This document shows, piece after piece, positions 6,758-13,278 of a stretch of 13,733 bases of DNA. This DNA comes from an uncultured Bacilli bacterium (GTDB taxonomy: Bacteria; Bacillota_I; Bacilli_A; RF39; UBA660): contig CANQDH010000014.1 of NCBI GenBank assembly GCA_947591565.1, forward strand, positions 1 through 13,733. Direction: 5' to 3'. The notes under the pieces are model-generated. The model saw only the letters and a program-made list of their open reading frames with translations. It ran no database searches and was not told the origin of the DNA. A program made the translations under genes and the position numbers. The stretch's first letter is position 1; each line of letters starts with the position of its first letter.

Positions 6758-8407
6758 ATGAAAGAAAGTAGAGAAGTTGTTATATTAAATTTAGATGATA
6801 TTTTGCCTAACAGATTTCAGCCAAGAATAAAATTTGATGAAAAAGCTATCGTTGAGTTATCTGAATCTATAAAAGAACATGGTGTAATCCAACCTATTAT
6901 TGTAAGAAAAATAAGCGATAAATATGAAATAATTGCGGGTGAAAGAAGATACAAAGCAAGCGTTATGGCTGGAAAAACAAATATTCCGGCAATTGTTGTT
7001 GATTTAGATGATAAAGATAGTTCTGAAATAGCCCTTATTGAAAACGTTCAAAGAAAAGATTTAACACCTATAGAAGAAGCTATATCTTATCGTAAAATAC
7101 TTGACATGGGATATTTAACACAAGATGAATTAGCGACTAAACTAGGTGTTGCCCAGTCAACAGTTGCTAATAAGTTGCGTCTTTTAAATTTAGATGACGA
7201 TGTTCAAGATGCTTTATTAGACGAAAAGATATCAGAAAGACATGCAAGATCGTTACTTAAATTAGAAAAACCATCTATGCAAAAAGAAATGTTAAAAAGA
7301 ATCATAAATGAAAGATTAACAGTTAGAAAAACTGATGAGGAAATTGATAAAATGATAAATAATATAACACCTTTTGATAGTATTGAAAATAATATGAATC
7401 AAAATATAAATACTAGTGTACCATCACAAAACATGGTAAATAATAATCCATTTGTAATAGAAAATAATGTTATGAATAATCCGGAAATGGTAAATGAAGA
7501 ACCTATTAATATAAAACCAGCAAATATTGAAGTTTTAGATTTTAATGATTATGCTGAGACTAGTGAAAATAGTGCTAATAAATTAATAGAAGAAACTCCA
7601 AATATGGTAAATACTAATATTCCATCTATGCCAATTATCGAAGATACACCTATAAATGATAATGTAAATGATGTTAATAATGCATCTCCATTTAATTATG
7701 AACCATATCCATCAGCATCAGTTCCAGCTCAAAATACTTTTTCTAATAATATGATGAATGTACCTAATATGATGATTAACGAAGAAGAAAGTGGTTCATC
7801 TAATAATCAAATTAATCAAAATAATTTTATCCAAAATAATAATTTGGAAAATAATCTAAATGTACCATTTAATAGTAATATACCTACCGAAATACCTAAC
7901 AATCAAATAGAAAATACAGCAAGCGATGCACCAGTAAATAATAATGAAAATAGTGCTGAATTGAGGCCAGGAAGATTCTTTAATATATTAAATGCTACTT
8001 CCGAAGACGATGAAGAAACTAAGGAAAATGCTTTTTCAAATCCATCTTCTGAAAATGAAAATAATATTTTTAATCAGCCTTTTAATCAAAATACTCAAGA
8101 AGAACCTGCAATAGAAAATAATTTCGAAGATAATTCCAATTATCAAAATAGTGTTCAAGAAAGCACGCCAAATATCAATCCGTTCAATTATGCTAGCGAA
8201 CCTGTAACACCATATTATGAACCAGTTTCTCAAAATCAAGAAGCAAGCGAAGCCGAAATCAAAGAAGAGCCGGTTATGAATTTACGAGATGTTATTAATA
8301 TGGTAAGAGATTGTGCCGACAAAATCGAAAAGAATAATTTTGAAATAGATACTGAAGAATTTGATTTTGATGACATGTATCAAATAATATTTAAAATTAA
8401 AAAATAA
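6758..8407 (+). CDS. noc: ParB-family protein with Noc-like DNA-binding residues and a long Asn-rich linker
   Basis: This is a DNA-binding CTPase-fold protein of the ParB/Spo0J/Noc family. From ATG 6758 (GGAGGG seven bases upstream; the in-frame ATG at 6743 lies on that ribosome binding site) it has 549 residues. The N-terminal CTP-binding domain shows PNRFQPR (17-23), GERRYKA (61-67) and IENVQRKDL (94-102), and the helix-turn-helix lies at about 121-145. Residues at the four positions that separate Noc from ParB are Gln133, Lys139, Asn144 and Arg161: three match Noc (Q, K, K, R), none the ParB set. The Noc N-terminal amphipathic membrane helix is missing. Residues about 201-505 form an Asn/Glu/Pro-rich, probably disordered linker, then a C-terminal domain of about 44 residues (NLRDVINMV...) probably dimerises. 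No parA neighbour is present. A ParB role remains possible. Confidence 0.85.
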   Translation: MKESREVVILNLDDILPNRFQPRIKFDEKAIVELSESIKEHGVIQPIIVRKISDKYEIIAGERRYKASVMAGKTNIPAIVVDLDDKDSSEIALIENVQRKDLTPIEEAISYRKILDMGYLTQDELATKLGVAQSTVANKLRLLNLDDDVQDALLDEKISERHARSLLKLEKPSMQKEMLKRIINERLTVRKTDEEIDKMINNITPFDSIENNMNQNINTSVPSQNMVNNNPFVIENNVMNNPEMVNEEPINIKPANIEVLDFNDYAETSENSANKLIEETPNMVNTNIPSMPIIEDTPINDNVNDVNNASPFNYEPYPSASVPAQNTFSNNMMNVPNMMINEEESGSSNNQINQNNFIQNNNLENNLNVPFNSNIPTEIPNNQIENTASDAPVNNNENSAELRPGRFFNILNATSEDDEETKENAFSNPSSENENNIFNQPFNQNTQEEPAIENNFEDNSNYQNSVQESTPNINPFNYASEPVTPYYEPVSQNQEASEAEIKEEPVMNLRDVINMVRDCADKIEKNNFEIDTEEFDFDDMYQIIFKIKK

Positions 8408-8430
8408 TAGGCTTATCTATTATTTTTTTT
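8399..8430 (+). terminator. Intrinsic terminator after the ParB-family gene
   Basis: AAAAAATAATAG at 8399-8410 pairs perfectly over 12 bases with CTATTATTTTTT at 8417-8428 around the loop GCTTAT, and the T-run continues to 8430. The stop codon TAA at 8405-8407 is within the left arm. Although the stem is AT-rich, the long T tract makes a functional terminator likely. Confidence 0.75.
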
Positions 8431-8438
8431 AAGTTTAA

Positions 8439-8447
8439 TGGTATAAT
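8439..8447 (+). promoter_or_regulatory. Extended -10 promoter of the FAD protein gene
   Basis: TGGTATAAT is a perfect extended -10 element, with TATAAT at 8442-8447. The region 17 bases upstream lies in the T-rich terminator and has no good -35 box, which is usual for extended -10 promoters. A start near 8454 would leave only about 14 bases before the preferred ATG at 8468, so the leader is very short. Confidence 0.65.
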
Positions 8448-8467
8448 TAAATTGGGTGATGAAGTAT

Positions 8468-9862
8468 ATGTATGATGTTGTTATTATAGGAGCAGGTCCA
8501 TCTGGTTTGTTTGCTGCTTATGAATTAAAAAAGAAAAATCCTAAATTAAAAGTTGCTTTAATCGATAAAGGTCATCTTGCTGAAAATAGAGTATGTCCAA
8601 TTTCTAAAACAGGAAGTAGTTGTAAAAATTGTAAACCTTGCGCTATTTTGTCTGGTTTCGGAGGGGCTGGAACTTTTTCAGATGGTAAACTCAATTTCAT
8701 ACCAAAAATAGGAAAATCAGATTTATTTAAATATATGAGTAAAAGTGAAGCATATCAATTAATTGATGATACCGAAGAAATATTTAACGAATTTGGTATG
8801 AATGCTGAGACATATCCATCTAATATGGACGATGCTCTAGAAATAAAAAAGAAAATAACCAAAATTGGAGCTGATTTATTAATAATTAAACAAAAACATC
8901 TTGGTTCTGATAAATTACCACATTATATAACCAATTTTACAAATTATTTAAAAAAAGAAGATGTAGTGGTATTAGAAAATTGTAATGTTTTTGATATTGA
9001 AAAAGAAAATAATATTTATAAAATTAAATATACATCAAAGGGTAAGCAAGTAGAATTATCATGCTTAAATGTTATTATAGGTCCTGGAAGAACGGGCGCT
9101 AAATGGGTTCAACAACTTGCCGATAAGTATAATATTGAATATTCATCACAAAGTATTGAAATAGGAGTTCGAGTAGAAGTTCGAAAACAAATTTTAGAAG
9201 ATATTACGAATGTTATTTATGATCCGACTATCTTTATCAAAACGGATACTTATGGTGATGAAATTAGAACCTTTTGTACCAATCCGGGTGGCTTTGTTGC
9301 TAAAGAAAACTATGAAGGATATATATGTGTAAATGGTCATGCCCTTAAAGACAAAAAGTCTGAAAATAGTAATTTTGCCTTTATATCAAAAGTAAATTTA
9401 ACGCATCCAACTACTAATACAAGAGATTATGGTGAATCAATTGCTCATATTGCTTCTGTCCTTGGAGCAGGAAAACCTATTGTTCAAACACTAAAAGATT
9501 TACGAAATGGAAGAAGAAGCGAATGGCATAGAATTGAAAAAGGCTTTATTGAACCAACTCTTAAAGATTGTGTTGCCGGTGATTTAGCCCTTGTTCTTCC
9601 TCACCGAATTATCTTAAATATTATTGAAGGCCTTGAAAAATTAGATAAAATTATACCAGGTGTTGCTAATGATGAAACCCTTTTGTATGGACCAGAAATC
9701 AAATTTTTTAGTAATGAAATAAAAACAGATAACAATTTTAAAATTGAAAAGGAAAATATATATTTTGTTGGTGATGGTGCTGGCAAAGCTGGCAATATTG
9801 TAACAGCTGCTGCAACGGGTCTTGTCGCTGCAAGAGATATTATCAAAAACTTCAAAAAATAA
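8468..9862 (+). CDS. FAD-dependent oxidoreductase, COG2509 type
   Basis: This 464-residue flavoprotein belongs to the uncharacterised FAD-dependent dehydrogenases (COG2509-like). The Rossmann motif IIGAGPSG is at residues 6-13. A four-cysteine cluster follows at Cys43, 52, 55 and 58 (VCPISK...CKNCKPC), then the family signature GFGGAGTFSDGKLN at about 62-75. A second FAD motif near the C-terminus reads YFVGDGAGKAGNIVTAA. ATG 8468 is preferred because GGTGAT at 8455-8460 can pair with the 3' end of 16S rRNA at seven bases' distance; ATG 8459 and GTG 8456 are in-frame alternatives adding three or four residues. It has no signal peptide and should be cytoplasmic. Substrate and electron acceptor are unknown. 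Confidence 0.88.
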   Translation: MYDVVIIGAGPSGLFAAYELKKKNPKLKVALIDKGHLAENRVCPISKTGSSCKNCKPCAILSGFGGAGTFSDGKLNFIPKIGKSDLFKYMSKSEAYQLIDDTEEIFNEFGMNAETYPSNMDDALEIKKKITKIGADLLIIKQKHLGSDKLPHYITNFTNYLKKEDVVVLENCNVFDIEKENNIYKIKYTSKGKQVELSCLNVIIGPGRTGAKWVQQLADKYNIEYSSQSIEIGVRVEVRKQILEDITNVIYDPTIFIKTDTYGDEIRTFCTNPGGFVAKENYEGYICVNGHALKDKKSENSNFAFISKVNLTHPTTNTRDYGESIAHIASVLGAGKPIVQTLKDLRNGRRSEWHRIEKGFIEPTLKDCVAGDLALVLPHRIILNIIEGLEKLDKIIPGVANDETLLYGPEIKFFSNEIKTDNNFKIEKENIYFVGDGAGKAGNIVTAAATGLVAARDIIKNFKK

Positions 9863-9876
9863 AGAAAAACACACGT

Positions 9877-9899
9877 TATAGTAAAATACATAAACTATA
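9877..9899. repeat. Short inverted repeat before the SDR gene
   Basis: TATAGT at 9877-9882 and ACTATA at 9894-9899 form a six-base inverted repeat around an 11-base centre, ending just before the GAGGTG ribosome binding site of the SDR gene. TATAGT could also serve as a -10 box, but I see no convincing -35. It may be a small operator or chance in AT-rich DNA. Confidence 0.25.
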
Positions 9900-9914
9900 C
9901 TGAGGTGTAAATTT

Positions 9915-10835
9915 ATGAATTATGACTATCAGTATGGTAATCAGTATTATAATTACTATGACTGTTTTGGTATAAAAAGTACTGAGTATGAAATAATGGC
10001 TCCAGAACAATCACAAAATGTTCAGCCTGGAATGGAATATTTAATGAATCCAAGACCAATATTTGATAATCCCAATTATACAGGTAGTAACAAACTAAAA
10101 GATAAAGTTGCTATTATTACAGGTGGTGATAGTGGTTTAGGTAGAGCAGCTGCGATTGCCTTTGTTAAAGAAGGAGCAAAAGTAGTAATTCCATATTATA
10201 ATGAGCATCGTGATGCCTTAGAAACCAAAAAATATATTGAACAATTAGGCGGAGAATGCCTCTTACTTAGTGGTGATATTACCGATAAGAACTTTTGTAA
10301 AAATATTGTTAAAGAAACACTAAATAGATATGGAAAAATTGATATTTTAGTAAATAATGCCGGTGTCCAATATCAACAAGACGATTTAAATAGTATTAGT
10401 GATGAACAATTTGACTGGACCATGAAAGTCAATATCTATGGCATGTTTTATTTAACTAAAGAAGTCTTACCTTATTTAAAATCAGGTTCTTCTATTATCA
10501 ATTTGACATCTGTAACAACCTTTTATGGAGATCCGCAACTAATAGATTATGTTACAACAAAAGGAGCAATTGTTGGCTTTACACGTTCGCTTGCTCGTAA
10601 TTTAGCCCTTAAAAATATAAGAGTTAACGCTATTGCACCTGGGTTCTTTTGGACACCACTTCAGCCAGCTTGCTGGGTTAAAGAAAAAATACCATCTTTA
10701 GGCTCAGATGCTGCTATGGCAAGAGGGGCTATGCCTTATGAACTTGCACCAACTTTTGTTTTTTTAGCAAGTGATGATTCTAGTTATATGACGGGACAGG
10801 TAATTCATAATAATGGTGGTCAAATAATGGGTTAA
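9915..10835 (+). CDS. Short-chain dehydrogenase/reductase (YhdF/YghA-like)
   Basis: This 306-residue NAD(P)-dependent oxidoreductase is of the extended-N-terminus SDR group that includes B. subtilis YhdF, often tied to general stress; its substrate is unknown. The cofactor motif TGGDSGLG is at 69-76, NNAG at 147-150, the structural Asn at 173, and the catalytic Ser199, Tyr212 and Lys216 (YVTTK) are all present, so it should be active. The segment QPGMEYLMNPRP (37-48) before the fold is typical of the group. The first 20 residues are odd, rich in Tyr and Asn. GAGGTG at 9902-9907 fixes the start seven bases downstream. It follows the FAD gene after 52 bases with no terminator seen between, so the two may share a transcript. 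Confidence 0.92.
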   Translation: MNYDYQYGNQYYNYYDCFGIKSTEYEIMAPEQSQNVQPGMEYLMNPRPIFDNPNYTGSNKLKDKVAIITGGDSGLGRAAAIAFVKEGAKVVIPYYNEHRDALETKKYIEQLGGECLLLSGDITDKNFCKNIVKETLNRYGKIDILVNNAGVQYQQDDLNSISDEQFDWTMKVNIYGMFYLTKEVLPYLKSGSSIINLTSVTTFYGDPQLIDYVTTKGAIVGFTRSLARNLALKNIRVNAIAPGFFWTPLQPACWVKEKIPSLGSDAAMARGAMPYELAPTFVFLASDDSSYMTGQVIHNNGGQIMG

Positions 10836-10856
10836 AGATACCTTTGTGCAACTTAT

Positions 10857-10910
10857 AAAAAAATATTAAGGATAAAGAATAAGTCGTTTATAAATCCTTA
10901 ATATTTTTTT
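10857..10910. terminator. Bidirectional terminator between the SDR and ABC genes
   Basis: Seventeen bases at 10857-10873 (A-run, then TATTAAGGAT) are the perfect reverse complement of 10894-10910 (ATCCTTAATA, then a T-run), with a 20-base centre. On the plus strand the stem ends in a T-run for the SDR transcript; on the minus strand the A-run at 10857-10863 becomes the U-tract for the ABC transcript. The right arm also encodes the last residues of the ABC protein. Confidence 0.85.
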
Positions 10911-12651
10911 CTTTTAACTCTAATTCATATAAAGTTTGATAATTTTTATTTCTTTTAAGTAATTCTTGGTGTTTACCCTCATCGATTACTTTACCATTAT
11001 CGATTAATAAAATACGGTCGCTATTAATAACTGTCGACAAACGATGGGCAATAATTAAAATCGTATATTCGCCTTGCATATTTTGAATGGATTTTTGTAT
11101 TTCAGCTTGTGTTTCATTATCTAGTGCACTTGTTGCTTCATCAAATAAAATAATTTCTGTTTTCAAAATAAGCGCACGTGCAATTGCAAGTCTTTGTCTT
11201 TGTCCGCCAGATAAGGTTACCCCACCTTCGCCAACAATGGTATCATATCCATTTTTAAGCGACATAATAAAGTCATGTAGACAGGCCATTTTACAAGCGT
11301 CTATCATTTCTTCTTCAGTTACATCCTCTTTAATAATTTTTAAATTATCACGGATGCTCATATTAAAGATATAAGGATTTTGACTAATAACAGATAAATT
11401 ACCTCGAATAGAATCTTTATCTAATTCTGTTATTGGAATACCATCGATTAAAATAGTTCCACTTTGTGGATAATAAAGACCAGCAATTAAATTAAAAATC
11501 GTTGATTTACCACTACCACTTTTTCCTACAAATGAAACCGTTTCATTAGGTTTAATTTTGAAACTAATATTTCTTAATACTTCTTGATTTTTTTCATAAT
11601 GAAAACTTACATCTTTAAATTCAATATTACCTTCAGCTTTTGTAATTTTTTTCGTTCCAAATACTTCTTTAGGAAACTTATCACCTTCTAGAATATCAAA
11701 TATTTTTTCAGATGATAGGTTAAAGGTTTTTACAAAATCAAAAAGATTTTCAAATTCAGAAGAAATACTCATAATGCGTCCGCGATATTCTAAAACGATT
11801 AACATCATCGCTATTTCAAGTTTGCCATCTATAATGAAAAAAACACCTATAATCATTATTAAAAAATCAAGTAAATCGCGAGTATTGTCATTAATTAAAC
11901 GAAATTTAGCGCGCGTACGATTTCGAACATGTAAAGCTTCATTTAAACAATCAATTTTTTTATCTGCACTTTTTATAAAACTATCTTCAGCATTTAATAT
12001 CTTAATATCTTTAACTCCTCGTACTAATTCACTAATAAAACCAGAAGTGTCTTCCTTAGTTTTTTTAACTATTTTATTTTTTTCGAGAATCTTATTTGCG
12101 GCATACTTTTGACCAAAATAAAGAATAATTAAAAATAAACAATAAATGCAAAAAATTATTTTATTAAGGAAAAACATACTTATTAAAATACCAATGTTTG
12201 ATAAAAAAAAGGTTCCATTATCAACAATAATATTAAATGCTTCAGCTAAATTACTTGTATCTTCATTAATTCTTTCAATAAATAATCCACTTGAATTATT
12301 ATTTAAAGTATGCATATCGATTTTTAAAGTCTCTTTTGTTAGTTCAGATTGTATATTTTTTTTAATAGCAAAGTAGAAACGATTCATAAAATAGTTATTA
12401 CAAAAGCGAATGAAATTACGGACTAATTCTACAAATAGAATAACAATCGTAATAAGAATTAAACGCTTCCATAAAGAACTTGTCAAAGCAACAATTCTTT
12501 TAGCTGTTAATAAAGGACTTAATATACTTACTGCACAATAAATAATACAACCTATACATATGAAAATTAAATCTTTTTTATTCTTTTTAGCAAACCTATA
12601 GGTTTTTCTTAAGTAAGTAAAAAAGCCTTTTTTTTTATTTTCTTTTTTCAT
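10888..12651 (-). CDS. ABC exporter half-transporter (membrane domain fused to ATPase)
   Basis: This 587-residue protein has a six-helix exporter membrane domain (about residues 27-290) fused to an ATPase domain (about 342-587), the layout of MsbA/LmrA-type exporters that work as dimers. The ATPase is complete: Walker A GKSGSGKST 376-384, Q-loop Gln424, signature LSGGQ 480-484, Walker B ILFDE 501-505, D-loop SALD and switch His536. The N-terminus is strongly basic and there is no peptidase domain. AAAGGAG lies nine bases before the ATG. It stands alone on the minus strand, convergent with the SDR gene, and has its own promoter. No adjacent partner, peptide or regulator gene shows the substrate. 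It may act as a homodimer or with a half-transporter encoded elsewhere. Confidence 0.93.
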   Translation of the reverse strand: MKKENKKKGFFTYLRKTYRFAKKNKKDLIFICIGCIIYCAVSILSPLLTAKRIVALTSSLWKRLILITIVILFVELVRNFIRFCNNYFMNRFYFAIKKNIQSELTKETLKIDMHTLNNNSSGLFIERINEDTSNLAEAFNIIVDNGTFFLSNIGILISMFFLNKIIFCIYCLFLIILYFGQKYAANKILEKNKIVKKTKEDTSGFISELVRGVKDIKILNAEDSFIKSADKKIDCLNEALHVRNRTRAKFRLINDNTRDLLDFLIMIIGVFFIIDGKLEIAMMLIVLEYRGRIMSISSEFENLFDFVKTFNLSSEKIFDILEGDKFPKEVFGTKKITKAEGNIEFKDVSFHYEKNQEVLRNISFKIKPNETVSFVGKSGSGKSTIFNLIAGLYYPQSGTILIDGIPITELDKDSIRGNLSVISQNPYIFNMSIRDNLKIIKEDVTEEEMIDACKMACLHDFIMSLKNGYDTIVGEGGVTLSGGQRQRLAIARALILKTEIILFDEATSALDNETQAEIQKSIQNMQGEYTILIIAHRLSTVINSDRILLIDNGKVIDEGKHQELLKRNKNYQTLYELELKEKNIKDL

Positions 12652-12678
12652 ATAGCAAGGCTCCTTTAACTAATTAAA

Positions 12679-12708
12679 ATTATACATGAAATATCCTTTA
12701 GTTGTAAA
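12679..12708 (-). promoter_or_regulatory. Promoter of the ABC exporter gene
   Basis: Read on the minus strand, TTTACA (12708-12703) and a perfect TATAAT (12684-12679) are separated by 18 bases. The start would be near 12672, giving a leader of about 20 bases with AAAGGAG before the ATG. Confidence 0.65.
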
Positions 12709-12790
12709 GATTTTTCTTTGATTTTATTATAGGTTTATGACCTTTTAAATTAAAGTTATAAGTAACATGAAAAATTAAAAAGATGTTTCC

Positions 12791-12819
12791 TTGTCTTGTT
12801 TTATAATAAGTGATAAAAT
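12791..12819 (+). promoter_or_regulatory. Promoter in front of the uvrB relic
   Basis: TTGTCT at 12791-12796 and TAAAAT at 12814-12819 are separated by 17 bases, about 20 bases before the first ATG of the uvrB relic. TATAAT at 12802-12807 is an alternative -10 without a good -35. It looks like the original uvrB promoter surviving the decay of its gene. Confidence 0.4.
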
Positions 12820-12839
12820 AATGGTGCAAAATTTATAAA

Positions 12840-13130
12840 ATGGTTGATAGAATGTTTAAATTAGTTTCAAAATATAAACCTAGTGGAAATAAACTAAAAA
12901 TAGTTTTTGCTCATAATAAAATTTTTGATGGATAATTTTTTTAAAAATAAAATAATTATTTTTAAAAGATCATGTTGAATATTTTATCTCTTATTAATGC
13001 TACCATTTAAAAAACATTTTATTATTTTTTAAGTTTTATTAAATTTAGAAAAATGAACAAAATAATACTAACAATAATTAGATAGACAAAGTAAATTTGT
13101 GAACGCCATTCGCGTTCTATTATAATTGTT
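12840..13130 (+). pseudogene. uvrB: Relic of excinuclease subunit uvrB (5' part, with internal deletion)
   Basis: UvrB is the damage-verifying helicase of nucleotide excision repair. The reading from ATG 12840 gives MVDRMFKLVSKYKPSG, the start of UvrB, then NKLKIVFAHNKIFDG and a TAA at 12933. The second part matches NKPTLVIAHNKTLAGQ from about 40 residues later in UvrB, so the segment holding Walker A (GATGTGKT) is deleted and the TAA sits where Gln (CAA) stands. Further on, 12968-12994 reads DHVEYFISY, matching NAVEYFVSYYDYY; 13055-13090 reads EQNNTNNN-stop-IDK against EKDASINDEIDK; and 13101-13106 with 13119-13130 gives ER and IIIV, as in ERRDVIIIA. Order agrees with UvrB, but frames are broken. 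About the first 135 residues are represented, and the rest of the gene is absent. No coding function is expected. Confidence 0.8.
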
Positions 13131-13234
13131 AAAAAATAAAATATTTTTAACATATAAAGATGAATGATTTTGAAAGCTAAATTTGATATAATTTTATTAG
13201 TATTAAATATGTATCCTATTGATAATATTTTATG
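13131..13234. other. AT-rich stretch without recognisable gene
   Basis: This part follows the last recognisable uvrB match and precedes the palindrome. It contains a TATAAT at 13187-13192 that could serve as the -10 box of the nuclease gene, but no convincing -35 lies 16-18 bases upstream. An AT-only inverted repeat at 13128-13151 straddles its left end. I see no further UvrB similarity; it may be uvrB sequence decayed past recognition. Confidence 0.4.
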
Positions 13235-13258
13235 ATTTTTCAGACGCGTCTGAAAAAT
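13235..13258. repeat. Perfect 24-bp palindrome upstream of the nuclease gene
   Basis: The half ATTTTTCAGACG at 13235-13246 is followed directly by its exact reverse complement at 13247-13258, with no spacer, around an ACGCGT centre. The GC-rich core CAGACGCGTCTG stands out from the AT-rich surroundings. The flanking T and A runs pair with each other, so neither strand has a free U-tract and a simple terminator is unlikely. It lies five bases before the ribosome binding site of the DUF1016-like gene, so it may be a dimeric-protein operator, an RNA hairpin in the leader, or a mobile repeat. Confidence 0.8.
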
Positions 13259-13278
13259 TTAAAGAAAGGAATTTTATA

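Noticed and set aside
10888..12651. Open frames on the plus strand opposite the ABC gene (for example 11087-11374 and 11774-12112)
   Set aside because: They lie opposite a gene with every ABC motif intact and have no ribosome binding sites or recognisable domains.
12941..12965. AT-only hairpin (TTAAAAATAA and its complement, five-base loop)
   Set aside because: It lies within the uvrB relic, has no GC pairs, and such repeats are expected by chance in DNA this AT-rich.
13101..13117. Small hairpin GAACGC / GCGTTC as a terminator
   Set aside because: Six pairs with no T tail after it; part of it is explained by the uvrB similarity (GAACGC coding Glu-Arg). It may be chance.
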